64,000 nucleotides of DNA, taken from assembly GCA_045125245.1 (NCBI GenBank), contig JBGVNF010000005.1, forward strand, positions 1 to 64,000, given 5' to 3'. A program made the position numbers and the translations under genes. Origin of the DNA: SVEL01 sp045125245 (GTDB taxonomy: Bacteria > Bacillota > Clostridia > Lachnospirales > Lachnospiraceae). Under the pieces are notes generated by a model that was not told the DNA's origin, searched no databases, and saw only the letters and a program-made list of their open reading frames with translations. This document shows, piece by piece, positions 41,513 to 51,349 of this stretch; the first letter of the stretch is position 1; every line of letters starts with the position of its first letter.

Positions 41513-42715
41513 CTAAATATCATATGTCTGAATAATCTTTTGAGACTGTTCAGCAATTGTCTTTTCTTTACGAACTGATTCAGTAAGGGCTTGTTGTACA
41601 GGTTCCTTGGGTGGTGCAGGTTTACTCGCTTCTTTTGCGTTATGCATTGCTGAAGCTTTCATCGCCTCCATCTTAGCAGCAAGAGCCTCTAAGTCTACAC
41701 CATTAGGTGTTTGTACAGGTTTATCTTCTACTTTAGGCGTTGTAGTCTGTACCTGTGAATTAGTCTGCGGTGTTGTAGTCTGTGTTGTCTGTGGTGTTGT
41801 AGATACAGGACTAACAGGTTGTGCTACAGATACAGGAGCCTGAGGTTGTATCACCTGCTGAACTGATGGTGCCTGCTGATACTGTGGTTGATATGCCTGC
41901 ATCATTGGTGCCTGCTGATACGGTTGTTGATACTGATTCATCATCGGGTTCATCATAGGGTTCATCATAGGGCTCATTGATGCTATCTGCTGACTAATCA
42001 ACATCGGCAATTTAGCTCCGATAAACGTATTAACGGACTCAGCTACTTCTTTTTCAATCATAGCCTTAATCTTATCAGTATCAATCTCAGCAGGTTTGGT
42101 ATCAGGTAACTTAATGTTACTAATACTTTCTTTTACTTTATCTTCTACAGTAGAGCCAATACTTGCATCTACTGCAGCTTTAACAACATCACCAATTTCG
42201 TCAGATGATACTGTAATAGTACGTGCATCTAATTCGGATACTAATGAATCCCAAGACTCTTTATACCCTTTATAGACATGATTAGGAATATCAAGTTTTG
42301 TCCTCTGGTCAGCAGGTACTAATGTCATGGAATAGAAATCAGCAAACTGTGAAATTGTATGTAATACACCACAAACAAGTTCACACATTTCTTCTGCACT
42401 AGACTGTGGATTCCATGTAATACCTGAATCATAAGCAAGGGATATAAATGTAGATAATACATTCAAAGGTTCAGGTAACTCTTCTCTCGCTTTTCTGCAT
42501 ACTGTAAAGATACCCGGAGTTATTTTCCATCCATCGATTGTTTTTCCTAAGGCTCTTTCAATTCTGTCATGGTCTTTGGAAAACGTAACAGCAATAGCAA
42601 CTGCCTGCTCGTAAGTTTCTTTACTTACGTAAATATACCCATCAGTCATACCAGCATCCAGTATAATAATGTTTTTCATACTAGGAGTAAATGGCGTCTT
42701 CCTGTAAATAATCAT
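41513..42715 (-). CDS. Hypothetical protein with Met/Pro/Gln-rich region, 400 aa
   Basis: An N-terminal globular region of about 160 residues and a helical section are followed by repeats of MMNP and a long Gln/Pro/Thr-rich linker with YQQ repeats. A short conserved-looking helix ends the protein. The start overlaps the upstream gene by 35 bases but AGGAG is correctly placed. The modular layout suggests a flexible scaffold. No family recognised. Confidence 0.65.
   Translation of the reverse strand: MIIYRKTPFTPSMKNIIILDAGMTDGYIYVSKETYEQAVAIAVTFSKDHDRIERALGKTIDGWKITPGIFTVCRKAREELPEPLNVLSTFISLAYDSGITWNPQSSAEEMCELVCGVLHTISQFADFYSMTLVPADQRTKLDIPNHVYKGYKESWDSLVSELDARTITVSSDEIGDVVKAAVDASIGSTVEDKVKESISNIKLPDTKPAEIDTDKIKAMIEKEVAESVNTFIGAKLPMLISQQIASMSPMMNPMMNPMMNQYQQPYQQAPMMQAYQPQYQQAPSVQQVIQPQAPVSVAQPVSPVSTTPQTTQTTTPQTNSQVQTTTPKVEDKPVQTPNGVDLEALAAKMEAMKASAMHNAKEASKPAPPKEPVQQALTESVRKEKTIAEQSQKIIQTYDI
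41939..41978 (-). repeat. 12-bp tandem repeats encoding MMNP
   Basis: Three near-identical 12-base copies encode MMNPMMNPMMNQ within the linker of the 400-aa protein. It is a likely slippage site. Confidence 0.7.
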
Positions 42716-43490
42716 TTATATATTCTCCTCTCTCATACATTTTTAATAGAAGTTCTGCATCATTAAAACTACGCGGATTTGTTACAAACGCGTAATGCAT
42801 CTTCAACAAGTTGTCATAAGGAATTGTTTTGATTAAGTCTGAACCTTTACCTGTTTTATAGTAGGCATGTTTTTGTTCTAGTAACTTCAAACAATTCTTC
42901 TTCATAGAGTTGTAAACAAGACTTGAATTAAAGTTGTTTAAACATAATCTAAGTTTCTTGTTTCTTGAACGTTCTAATCGTAAGAAAGCAATAAGAACAC
43001 TTCTTGGATAAACTAAGTCATCAATAGATATAACTTTCTTTATCATATCCATATTTACAACCTGATTACCATAAGCATTCTTTAATTCTAATACAACTTC
43101 TGACATTGTATCATAATCATGCTTAATCGAAAAGAATAAGTTCTTTATACAACCCTTGTCTAATATTAAATTGTAACGCTGTATTAACTCAGTCCAAGTT
43201 TCATAGATGTTTTCGGAAGACAGTAACGAAGCATTCGGTTGACGTGCTTGCAAATACTCAAGTGTTTCCGGAGTCGCCTCGATATAAACAATTAAGTGTT
43301 TATAATTGTCAGACATTTTAATAAACTGTTCCACCTCATCATACTTATTAGTTTTTACACATACTGTATAAGGACCTGTAAGTTTATGGGTAAGAACTCT
43401 TGTTATGTCATAGAATTCTTCCATACTTTTCAGAGTGTAGTCACATCTTGTAATCTTGGACTTATCTTTACTACTATAAAGATAATACAC
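42681..43490 (-). CDS. Hypothetical protein, 269 aa
   Basis: A GTG start six bases after GGGGAGG, overlapping the upstream gene by 17 bases. Soluble, basic and mostly helical in its second half. The first 90 residues look like an alternating alpha/beta fold (YTVCVKTNKYDEVEQFI, HLIVYIEATPETLEYL), as seen in clamp-loader or AAA-like lids, but no P-loop is present. Clamp-loader delta-like character is only a guess. Confidence 0.6.
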   Translation of the reverse strand: MYYLYSSKDKSKITRCDYTLKSMEEFYDITRVLTHKLTGPYTVCVKTNKYDEVEQFIKMSDNYKHLIVYIEATPETLEYLQARQPNASLLSSENIYETWTELIQRYNLILDKGCIKNLFFSIKHDYDTMSEVVLELKNAYGNQVVNMDMIKKVISIDDLVYPRSVLIAFLRLERSRNKKLRLCLNNFNSSLVYNSMKKNCLKLLEQKHAYYKTGKGSDLIKTIPYDNLLKMHYAFVTNPRSFNDAELLLKMYERGEYINDYLQEDAIYS

Positions 43491-43845
43491 CTGCAGCCTC
43501 CCCTGACTCTTCTTTCAGCCTTTTGTACATCTTCGTCATCTGCATAATATCAGAAAGGTTAACATCCTCATAATCAATCTGAGACATATAAATCTCATAG
43601 ATATTCTTGAGTTCAAGGTCAGCCTCTCTTTCTTCCTCAGATAAACCGATTAAGTCAATAACACTGATTGTACGACCTTCGGTATTAACCATAACTAACT
43701 TTGTAATCTGTCCATCTTCATCCGGACCGATTAAGTCATAAGGAAGGTTATCTTCATTTGCAACCATTGTATAAGGATTCTGAAACAATTCCTTAACTTT
43801 GGTATGAATTGGATACTTATCCTGAATATATTCAGTTATTGTCAT
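43474..43845 (-). CDS. Hypothetical protein, 123 aa
   Basis: Starts MTITEYIQDKYPI after TGGAGG; an upstream reading overlaps the promoter-like motif. Acidic and helical at the C terminus. First gene after promoter-motif copy 4, so it is the promoter-proximal gene of the following unit. No family recognised. Confidence 0.65.
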   Translation of the reverse strand: MTITEYIQDKYPIHTKVKELFQNPYTMVANEDNLPYDLIGPDEDGQITKLVMVNTEGRTISVIDLIGLSEEEREADLELKNIYEIYMSQIDYEDVNLSDIMQMTKMYKRLKEESGEAAGVLSL

Positions 43846-43876
43846 AAATTTAAACCTCCATTGAATTATTCTTTCC

Positions 43877-43893
43877 TCTTCATTAATATATGT
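43877..43893 (-). promoter_or_regulatory. Recurrent promoter-like motif, copy 4
   Basis: The coding strand reads ACATATATTAATGAAGA, 31 bases before the ATG of the 123-aa gene and nine bases after the stop of the ligase C-terminal gene. The leader would be very short. Confidence 0.55.
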
Positions 43894-43901
43894 TGTTGAT
43901 A

Positions 43902-44681
43902 TCATTTGAGAGTAGGAATTTTCTCAGCAAGGAACATAAGATACTGCGCTGATGTAAGTATAGGTATACCAGCCTTTATAGCTGTGTTAACTTTACCCGT
44001 AACGTTACCTGAATCATTTATAAGAAAGTCAATACCTGATTGACGCTTAGTTGTTTGATGCACAGTAATTATTCTTCCCATACACGCTTCATTAACTTTC
44101 GCTATAAATTGTTCTTTAGAGTTAAATCCTTTAACAGCACCTGTAATCATAATTGTATAAGTTGCCTTAGGTGGAACTTTACTTTTAACTTCTGGTAACT
44201 TAACTAACTCAGCATACTTACAAAGTTCTTCTTTGTGACTCATAATAAGTTGTTTATACTTACCATCATATCTATCAAACAACTCATCAAGACTTGTTAT
44301 ATTGTTTCGTAACATCTCTGACTCAAGACCAGAGTCAACACCCTCCCAACATTGTAGACGTAAGAATAAACCTACAGTTACTTCCGGTTTTATATTCCAA
44401 TGTGGTAATAATTCAATAGGATGTTTCACACCATATGCTTTCACATCTTTAAGACACGAAGCAAACCCAAGACCTTTAAGGTTCAATAGTTGTCGCATAT
44501 TATCCGCTCTTGCTGCTACCATACCCGGACAATAGAAGTCACTACATATTCTGTTAGTACATCTATTATCTTCATCATTGTAATAATTTAAGATAGGTTT
44601 ACCACAATGCGGACAAGTTGGAGACAAGTGCTTCCGAAGCCAATCCGGAAGCCTTGTATCCTCTTCTTGTTTAACATACAT
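43902..44681 (-). CDS. NAD-dependent DNA ligase, C-terminal half (zinc finger, HhH, BRCT)
   Basis: 259 aa. A four-Cys zinc finger (CPHCGKP, then C and C about 15-20 residues on) is followed by helix-hairpin-helix-like repeats and a C-terminal BRCT domain (about 170-250: TIMITGAVKGF, IDFLINDS, AGIPILTS). In cellular LigA these domains follow the adenylation and OB domains in one chain; the catalytic part here is a separate gene at 56700, 12 kb away. The two should assemble to seal nicks using NAD. AGGAGAG precedes the ATG. Confidence 0.82.
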   Translation of the reverse strand: MYVKQEEDTRLPDWLRKHLSPTCPHCGKPILNYYNDEDNRCTNRICSDFYCPGMVAARADNMRQLLNLKGLGFASCLKDVKAYGVKHPIELLPHWNIKPEVTVGLFLRLQCWEGVDSGLESEMLRNNITSLDELFDRYDGKYKQLIMSHKEELCKYAELVKLPEVKSKVPPKATYTIMITGAVKGFNSKEQFIAKVNEACMGRIITVHQTTKRQSGIDFLINDSGNVTGKVNTAIKAGIPILTSAQYLMFLAEKIPTLK

Positions 44682-44685
44682 AGAA

Positions 44686-45681
44686 TTACTCTCCTATTAC
44701 ACTACTCGTGTTATCCTGATTCTTACTGTTAATACTATTCATACTTTCAATAATATTAAGGGTAGCACTAGTTATAAAGATTTCTGATGTATCTTCTTTC
44801 TGGTCAATAATAGACTCATGTGGTAACCACTTTGTCTGATATTCATAATCAACGACAACGTTACCTTTGTCATCAAGCATATTCCACTGCTCAGGAGTTA
44901 TACATAAAAAGAACCAGCTGTCGTGCGTACTTGCATCTAAGTAAACCTTAAGGAATAACTGATTACCATAAGGTGTTACTTTCTCATAGTCAAGGTTCTG
45001 CTGTACACTGTGTTTATAAGCAAGGTTATCTTTAGTCCATTCAACTATATCTGTACGCTCAGGTAAAGACATCCAAGTTTCACCAATAATTTCTTTGTAA
45101 GCATCACTTGTTAAATCATATGTTGGTAATGTATTTGTCAACTGCCAACCATAGTATTTGTCAAGCATAGTGTAATAAACATAGTTATAATTTGTACCAT
45201 TCTCCTGCCACATGGTTATCTGTTCATCTGTGGCACCAGCTGCTTTAAGATTCTGAATCTGTTCATAGTCGTATACCTGTAACGGTACAGTCTCAGTAAC
45301 TGTTACTTCAGCAGGTGGTAATTCCAACGTTTCTTCAGCAACTGTCTCTTCCGGCTGTTCCATAGGTATATCAGTATCACGTGTAGAGAATAACCAGATA
45401 AGTAATCCAAGAACAATGAGTAATAATCCACCGCCAATAATAAGAGGTAATTTATTCTTACGTTTCTCTGTGCCGTATTCTTCCTCTTCTTCCTCACTGA
45501 TAATCTCTTCACTAAGTTCTTCTTCCATCTCTGCAACGCCCTGCCCTGCAGATTCTTTTCTACTCTCTCTTAACATCTGGTCTCTGAGACTCTGCTGACT
45601 CGTAGGCTTCTTGGTACCACCGTCATCAGAGTCATCTTTAATCATTGATAAGATATCATCCATATCTGACTGTCTAGCCAT
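44686..45681 (-). CDS. Single-pass membrane protein with acidic cytoplasmic head, 331 aa
   Basis: About 75 highly charged, acidic residues (runs of Glu) precede a membrane helix at about 77-98 (LPLIIGGGLLLIVLGLLIWL). A Glu-rich stalk and a globular external domain of about 190 residues follow. No family recognised. It lies between the large polymerase and the ligase half, so a role in membrane tethering of replication is possible but unproven. Confidence 0.7.
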   Translation of the reverse strand: MARQSDMDDILSMIKDDSDDGGTKKPTSQQSLRDQMLRESRKESAGQGVAEMEEELSEEIISEEEEEEYGTEKRKNKLPLIIGGGLLLIVLGLLIWLFSTRDTDIPMEQPEETVAEETLELPPAEVTVTETVPLQVYDYEQIQNLKAAGATDEQITMWQENGTNYNYVYYTMLDKYYGWQLTNTLPTYDLTSDAYKEIIGETWMSLPERTDIVEWTKDNLAYKHSVQQNLDYEKVTPYGNQLFLKVYLDASTHDSWFFLCITPEQWNMLDDKGNVVVDYEYQTKWLPHESIIDQKEDTSEIFITSATLNIIESMNSINSKNQDNTSSVIGE

Positions 45682-48600
45682 TAGCTTGACCCTCCTTAAT
45701 AATATTTTCTATCTTCTCAGGTATCCAACCAATATTGAGCCCTGAGTCGACAATCTGATTATCGCGTAATAATACTAATCTGTAATAAGCATCATTCGTA
45801 CACAAACCTTTTATTTCACTGAATGTTTCTTCACTCATACCAGTACAGTCTACTAAGCATTCATTAAGTGTATAGAGTACCTTACAGTCTTCTACTATCT
45901 CAGGGTCAGTATATTCATAATCCTGAATGTAGTAACCAGACTCATCTTCTTCTTTCTCTGTTTCGATAATATCACCGTAAGCATCTACCTGTACGCAATC
46001 GTTATCTCCAACCCAATCCTCATAATCCATTTTAATAGCATTATCGTCATCATCTTCAATAACACTAGTAATTTGGTTAACATCAACGTTTTCCATATAA
46101 CGTCTAACAGCTTCATGGATACGTTCAATGTGAGTTAACTTTTTACGTTCCTTTGCATCAGGTATCTGCGTTTCGATAATTGTATGAGTAAGGTTATCAT
46201 GAGTTACATGCTTAGCAACTTCATCAACTGTTTTATACTGAGCAATAAGTCCATTCAAGTAATCACTAATTTCACCCATACGATAATTCTGAAGTGTCTC
46301 TAAGTAATCTTTTCCATAGAACATATAATGTCCTTTTTCATACTCTTCAACAACTTTATCTCTGAATGAAATATCAACCTCAAAAGCAGCATTCTTACCA
46401 TCATACCAATTGTTAATAAAAGCAGGCGCTGCAAAGAAAGGCGGCATCTCATCAAACTCTAACTCCATACAATACTTAAACATTGTAATAATTTCTTCCA
46501 TAGGAATAGTTTTATCATATGAGAATAAGATTTCATCGTGAATAGGAAGTATCATACGAGCCATCGGTAATTTAACACCGTCATAGTCTTTCTCTTTATC
46601 CCATCCTTTTTCTCGGATGTAGTTCCATACTTTCGTTTCAACAATCTTAAGCATCTGAGCACCTGTACCTTGCACTGGTGTATTATTACCCTGTCTTATA
46701 CAAGCACTAACAGTTTTCCCATCAACATTTGGGTCTAACAGTTGTGGGAAGTATCGGTAGTAATTAAATGCTGTTTTAATATAACCATTCTTTTTAAGGA
46801 ACTCTTCATTACCTTTCAAGAACTTTTTAATCTTAGGCAAACCGTTAAAGAAGTCTGTAATCTTCTGCTCTTCAATTCTTACATGTTCCTTTGTGTAACC
46901 AACACCATAATCCTTAGCAGCAAGACCATAAGCAGACATCATATAGACAACACCGAAGTTTACTGACTTACCTGCTTTTCTATCTTCCTCTGAAACCATC
47001 CACATAGGCTTCTTTTGAATAAGAGATAAAATAGCACGGTGAATATCTACATCTGGGTCGGCTTCTAATTCCATTAAATCAGTTTGTCCTGCAAGTCCTG
47101 CTAAGATTCTCAACTCAACCTGTTTCCAGTCACATGATACTAACTGATGATATTTACTGTCTGCAACAGCACATGACTTCATTGTATCATTGAACTGGTG
47201 AGCATCAGATGTTTGTCTATTAGAACCAGCACCTGATTGGTTGATATAGAACTTAAAGAATCCACCAACTGATTTTGTTTTCAGTCGACGTAAAGCACCA
47301 ACTTCTTTTTGAATGAGTTTGTACTTCTGATAGATAATAAGTGTATGATACCTGTTCTTAGATAAATCCTCACCTTTAACGAGCACCGTTTTACCATCAC
47401 TACCAATAATATCTTTCATTGGTATCTGTTCTTCATTTTCACCCTTAAACCCATTCTTTATTGCATCAGCGATAGCCGCTTTAGATGTTGCAGGTAAACC
47501 TTTGTTTGTGTAAACACGAACAGGACATCTTAACTGGTTATACATGATATCACGCATAACATCAGCTGAATTGATATTCCTTGTTGTCTTATGAGCCTTC
47601 TTAAAGATATTACTAAGTAACTCATAATCATCTTCTGCTGTTTTAAGTAACTGGTCTAATCTGTCCTGATTTAATCTTATACCATAGAATTCATTCATCG
47701 CCTTAATAACCGGTAACTTCTGCTCCAGTTCAATAACGAATCTTTCATCCTTAGGTATCTGCTCCATTAACCATGGGTATATCTTAGCCGGAGAAGTGGC
47801 GTCAGGACAACCGTATAACTTAACTGTATCTTCATCAAGCACATTAAATTGAACCGGACCAATAAAAATATCTTTCAAGCTAAGATAGAAATTATTATCA
47901 ACCTTTGATGTTAAAGTCTTCAAAGTATGAGTACCTTTTCCAATATTTGGATTGGCAAGTATTGCCAATAAATAGGTATCATAGTCAAATCTTATATAAT
48001 CTCTGAACTCCTGATAGAAACCTTGTAACTCGAACTTAACGTTGTGTGCTAATAAGATTACCTCAGGTGCAGGCGGTTGATTATTGATACTATCGAAAAT
48101 CGTTCTAAGAAATTCAATAGGTAAGTTATACTTAAAGTTATCTTGTCTGAATGGGAAGTATGTGGACCACTCAGTACCAAGACCTAAGAAAACCCCTGTT
48201 ATTCTGTTTTGTGAAAATGGTCCCCAGTCTGTACTTCGGGACTCGATATCGTAGGACTTTAACTGTTCCTTTGATTCAATCCAAGTCTTCAATCGTTCCT
48301 CTGCTTCCTCATAACTTCTTACAACTACGTAGTCATGTGCTAATACGTGACGTACTTGCGGGAACTTCATAAGGAGCTCATCATAACTGTAATGAGACGA
48401 TGTAGTCGTTTTATTATTTGTCTTAACTATTGTCATCTCTTCATAGTCGTCAAAGTTAATAGGCTTATCAGAAGCAATATAACGAACGTCTTTAATATTC
48501 TCAAATGTAATAATAGTGTCTTCTGCAACAAACTCTTCTTTAACGAGTTTACCATTTAGTAATTCTTTAGAATACTTGTAAGCACCACTCGGGTCTTCTT

Positions 48601-48889
48601 TCTGAACGATAAATCTCATACCGTCAGCTTCCATCTTCATTTCCTGTCTTTCCGGAAATCTAAGTGTAGACGCTTCTGTTCGTGTTCTTAAGAAATCACT
48701 AAGAAGTTTTCGTTCTCCAAGTACGTAGCCAACATTATTAAAAATGTAAGACATATTACAAGTCGATGTAGAGAACTGATTATAACTATCAGCATTTTCA
48801 AAAATATCAATACGTTCTGCTGAACCGTCTACATAGTGATAAACAAAGTACTGTTTATCCTTATTCTGAAATACGCCAATTTTTTGCAT
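45674..48889 (-). CDS. Family A DNA polymerase with 3'-5' exonuclease domain, extended
   Basis: 1071 aa, larger than bacterial Pol I (about 880-930). N-terminal 185 residues are unique and there is no 5' nuclease. An exonuclease domain follows, with motif I SYDIESRS, motif II LAHNVKFEL and motif III YGCPDATS. The polymerase domain has motif A VSCDWKQVELR, motif B RKAGKSVNFGVVYMM and motif C PIHDEILFSY, all catalytic acids kept. About 200 C-terminal residues form an acidic extension without recognised family. This should be the main replicative or repair polymerase of the element. Overlaps its neighbours on both sides by 8-29 bases. Confidence 0.93.
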   Translation of the reverse strand: MQKIGVFQNKDKQYFVYHYVDGSAERIDIFENADSYNQFSTSTCNMSYIFNNVGYVLGERKLLSDFLRTRTEASTLRFPERQEMKMEADGMRFIVQKEDPSGAYKYSKELLNGKLVKEEFVAEDTIITFENIKDVRYIASDKPINFDDYEEMTIVKTNNKTTTSSHYSYDELLMKFPQVRHVLAHDYVVVRSYEEAEERLKTWIESKEQLKSYDIESRSTDWGPFSQNRITGVFLGLGTEWSTYFPFRQDNFKYNLPIEFLRTIFDSINNQPPAPEVILLAHNVKFELQGFYQEFRDYIRFDYDTYLLAILANPNIGKGTHTLKTLTSKVDNNFYLSLKDIFIGPVQFNVLDEDTVKLYGCPDATSPAKIYPWLMEQIPKDERFVIELEQKLPVIKAMNEFYGIRLNQDRLDQLLKTAEDDYELLSNIFKKAHKTTRNINSADVMRDIMYNQLRCPVRVYTNKGLPATSKAAIADAIKNGFKGENEEQIPMKDIIGSDGKTVLVKGEDLSKNRYHTLIIYQKYKLIQKEVGALRRLKTKSVGGFFKFYINQSGAGSNRQTSDAHQFNDTMKSCAVADSKYHQLVSCDWKQVELRILAGLAGQTDLMELEADPDVDIHRAILSLIQKKPMWMVSEEDRKAGKSVNFGVVYMMSAYGLAAKDYGVGYTKEHVRIEEQKITDFFNGLPKIKKFLKGNEEFLKKNGYIKTAFNYYRYFPQLLDPNVDGKTVSACIRQGNNTPVQGTGAQMLKIVETKVWNYIREKGWDKEKDYDGVKLPMARMILPIHDEILFSYDKTIPMEEIITMFKYCMELEFDEMPPFFAAPAFINNWYDGKNAAFEVDISFRDKVVEEYEKGHYMFYGKDYLETLQNYRMGEISDYLNGLIAQYKTVDEVAKHVTHDNLTHTIIETQIPDAKERKKLTHIERIHEAVRRYMENVDVNQITSVIEDDDDNAIKMDYEDWVGDNDCVQVDAYGDIIETEKEEDESGYYIQDYEYTDPEIVEDCKVLYTLNECLVDCTGMSEETFSEIKGLCTNDAYYRLVLLRDNQIVDSGLNIGWIPEKIENIIKEGQANG

Positions 48890-49403
48890 GTGACATTACC
48901 TCATACGGATAGAGATTAAACTCATATCCCTCAATATCTGGAAAGCTAAAGTATAAATAACCATCACTTTCGCATATGTAAAATTCTGACCGTCCAACAA
49001 ATGATTGTTTAATTCTGTCATGGTAAGCAATCATACGATTTGCTAAGCCAAAACTAATATATTTACCAAATGGTAAATTAGGTGGACATTCATTAAACAG
49101 TATATTGATGCTTCTCCTAAACTTAGCATCTGCGGTCAGGTAAATATCTAATAACTGTGATAAACCTTCTTCGTTACAATTACCCTGCGCAACACGTATA
49201 AGACTTCCACGTGTAGCATCAATGACTTCTTTTGTAAAACAGTCTTCGAGTGCTGTTGCTAAATCAATTCTAGCAATAACCTTATTCTTAATACCGTTTT
49301 TGTAAATATCATTAATGCCTTGCACTGAACGTAAGTTTGTATCAAAAAGTACCACATTCAACATTGTACTTGTATACTTCAATGTCTCTCTCACATATCT
49401 CAT
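48861..49403 (-). CDS. Hypothetical protein, 180 aa
   Basis: Soluble, mixed alpha/beta. Not recognised. Start uncertain: MRYVRETLK lies 12 bases after GGAGG and overlaps the upstream 60-aa gene by 62 bases. Ends in NLYPYEVMSHAKNWRISE, overlapping the polymerase start. Confidence 0.6.
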   Translation of the reverse strand: MRYVRETLKYTSTMLNVVLFDTNLRSVQGINDIYKNGIKNKVIARIDLATALEDCFTKEVIDATRGSLIRVAQGNCNEEGLSQLLDIYLTADAKFRRSINILFNECPPNLPFGKYISFGLANRMIAYHDRIKQSFVGRSEFYICESDGYLYFSFPDIEGYEFNLYPYEVMSHAKNWRISE

Positions 49404-49524
49404 CGATATTACTTACTCCTCCTACTAACTCATCCGGAATCGTATCAAATCTAACGTCCGTATCAATTAGTTTATTTATTATGTCTCTAAACAGAGACCC
49501 ATCTATTCTGCTTTCTTCCTGCAT
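49342..49524 (-). CDS. Small hypothetical protein, 60 aa
   Basis: Starts MQEESRIDGSLF after GAGGAG. Acidic, helical; overlaps both neighbours by 38 and 62 bases. A longer reading from upstream has no ribosome binding site. Function unknown. Confidence 0.5.
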   Translation of the reverse strand: MQEESRIDGSLFRDIINKLIDTDVRFDTIPDELVGGVSNIDEICERDIEVYKYNVECGTF

Positions 49525-50941
49525 CAAGATTCTCCTCAATAGTAGTAATAACTGATTCGGCTGGAATGAATACTGTATCATCAGCATCATATTTTCTTAA
49601 GATAGCTGCACCATTCGCAGTAAGCATAATCTCATATTTGTTAACACCAGCATAAGGACCAAATACACCTGTTGGTATTGTAAGCGGTTCTCCTGAGTCT
49701 TTAACACATACAAGCATTCCCTTAAATGTAACAAACGGTTCCATATTTAAATTCTTTCCAGACGTAGCATAAGTAATTGCGTTTAGATTTTTAATAGCAA
49801 GTTCATTGCTACCTCTAAACAAGTCTCCGACTTCCTTTGTAGGACTCATTCTGTAAGTATTATAAAGAATCTTAAGTCTCATAGAGTAATCCATAAGATT
49901 CTCTAATTTTGAATTCTCCTCAATAGACCGGTTAGGGTCTGAATAGATACTTAACTTCGTTTTAGAGAATAAATTATCTGATTTGATTGCGTGCATTACT
50001 TCAGCATCAACTTCTCCATAATAAGTGAGATACTCAGAATTAGTCGGTATGTATGTACATATGAGTTTATCGATAAACTCTGCATTAAATATCATTGTAT
50101 CCTGTTTCTCAAAGTCGATTTTAAGAATCTCACAAACATCCATGAATTCATTAATGATTTTCATTTCATCTTTATGACTTCCCGGATAACAGAATATATC
50201 TGTTACCTTCTTATATCTTTCGGTCTTGATATCGCACTCATGGTCAAACGCTCTCTTGAATGTCCCATCAAGCTTTAACATATAAGTGATGTATCTTGAG
50301 AAATAGTTTACGATAATGTTGTTACGAGTGTAACGTTTATTCTTCAGCATATCCATATACGCTGCAATAAATGAGAAAAGATTAGCACTATAAATACGTG
50401 AGTAAGTCCAGATTGCTTTAATGTAGTAAGGCAACTTTCTAAGTGCTAACTCATACTCTTCTTGTGTAGAGTTATATTCTCCTTTTACTGTCTCAGCCAT
50501 TCTAGGGTCAAATGAGCTATCATCGTCACCATAAGATACTGATGTATAAGTATAATCAACTTTACGATAAGAAGAATCTTTTCTTTTCTTATAGCTTATA
50601 CAAGCCTGTATAAACCATTCTTTTACTGATTCGGATTCTCTTCCATCTACAATAAAATCTTCAAGGAAGTATTTTTCTTCACGTTCTTCTACTTCCATAA
50701 TACCAACCATCTTCTTATCATTACGCTTAGCAGGGTCAAACTCAAAACTAGCGTTTTCAATTAAGAAACCATCGATATTGAATCTTTCAGCCTGTGAACC
50801 ACAAAACTGTTCTCTCAGTAAATCTGACCGTCCAATAAATGGTGTATATGATTCAGTGGTTGGTGGACCTGACCTTGTAGCTACATCCTCTAAGACTGTT
50901 TTCGACGGATAGGGTTGTACCATTGATTTCTGACGTATCAT
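49487..50941 (-). CDS. Hypothetical protein, 484 aa
   Basis: Starts MIRQKSMVQPYPS after GGAAGGAG; a longer upstream reading lacks a site. Soluble with a long helical centre and a C-terminal strand region (GMLVCVKDSGEPLTIPTGVF). No recognised family. Overlaps the upstream gene by 89 bases. Could be a structural or replisome component; the evidence is insufficient. Confidence 0.65.
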   Translation of the reverse strand: MIRQKSMVQPYPSKTVLEDVATRSGPPTTESYTPFIGRSDLLREQFCGSQAERFNIDGFLIENASFEFDPAKRNDKKMVGIMEVEEREEKYFLEDFIVDGRESESVKEWFIQACISYKKRKDSSYRKVDYTYTSVSYGDDDSSFDPRMAETVKGEYNSTQEEYELALRKLPYYIKAIWTYSRIYSANLFSFIAAYMDMLKNKRYTRNNIIVNYFSRYITYMLKLDGTFKRAFDHECDIKTERYKKVTDIFCYPGSHKDEMKIINEFMDVCEILKIDFEKQDTMIFNAEFIDKLICTYIPTNSEYLTYYGEVDAEVMHAIKSDNLFSKTKLSIYSDPNRSIEENSKLENLMDYSMRLKILYNTYRMSPTKEVGDLFRGSNELAIKNLNAITYATSGKNLNMEPFVTFKGMLVCVKDSGEPLTIPTGVFGPYAGVNKYEIMLTANGAAILRKYDADDTVFIPAESVITTIEENLDAGRKQNRWVSV

Positions 50942-51140
50942 ATCCTGCTCCTTCCAATAAAGCTTTAGTTTGAATATATAATCTTTGACTAATATCTTTG
51001 TTACTTCGTAATGCACGTAGATGTGCATATGGTGCGGACTGATACTTCTGTATACATAAAGCAGCAACCTCTGATGCAGAGAAATCTGACAAAGGTTTTG
51101 TGCGTATAGATTGTAAGTCCAATCTTTCTAAATAATTCAT
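50853..51140 (-). CDS. Hypothetical protein, 95 aa
   Basis: Starts MNYLERLDLQSIRT. A helical region with SASEVAALCIQKY and a compact C-terminal strand. It overlaps the next gene by 89 bases. Not recognised. Confidence 0.55.
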   Translation of the reverse strand: MNYLERLDLQSIRTKPLSDFSASEVAALCIQKYQSAPYAHLRALRSNKDISQRLYIQTKALLEGAGYDTSEINGTTLSVENSLRGCSYKVRSTNH

Positions 51141-51349
51141 TTAAATAAATCCTCCAATGATAACGCTTGCTCTATGTTCGGAGCCGTAGAGATATATTCA
51201 ACCTCTTTCGGCCCCTGAACTAAATTCTTCATTTCATCCACTAAGATATCAACATTAGACTCAGTAGGTCTTTGTAAGAAACACTTTAACTCAACAAGTA
51301 GAGTCTCCGTTGATATCTTTCCGAACTTCCGGTTCTGAATCTTCTTCAT
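51137..51349 (-). CDS. Small hypothetical protein, 70 aa
   Basis: Basic N terminus followed by helices and an acidic end (IEQALSLEDLFK). It overlaps the membrane protein gene upstream by 59 bases and the next gene by four bases. The weak site AGGTAAGTA suggests coupling to the upstream gene. Not recognised. Confidence 0.5.
   Translation of the reverse strand: MKKIQNRKFGKISTETLLVELKCFLQRPTESNVDILVDEMKNLVQGPKEVEYISTAPNIEQALSLEDLFK

Noticed and set aside
42681..43490. Clamp-loader subunit
   Set aside because: Only a loose resemblance in secondary-structure pattern and no P-loop or zinc module; left as hypothetical.
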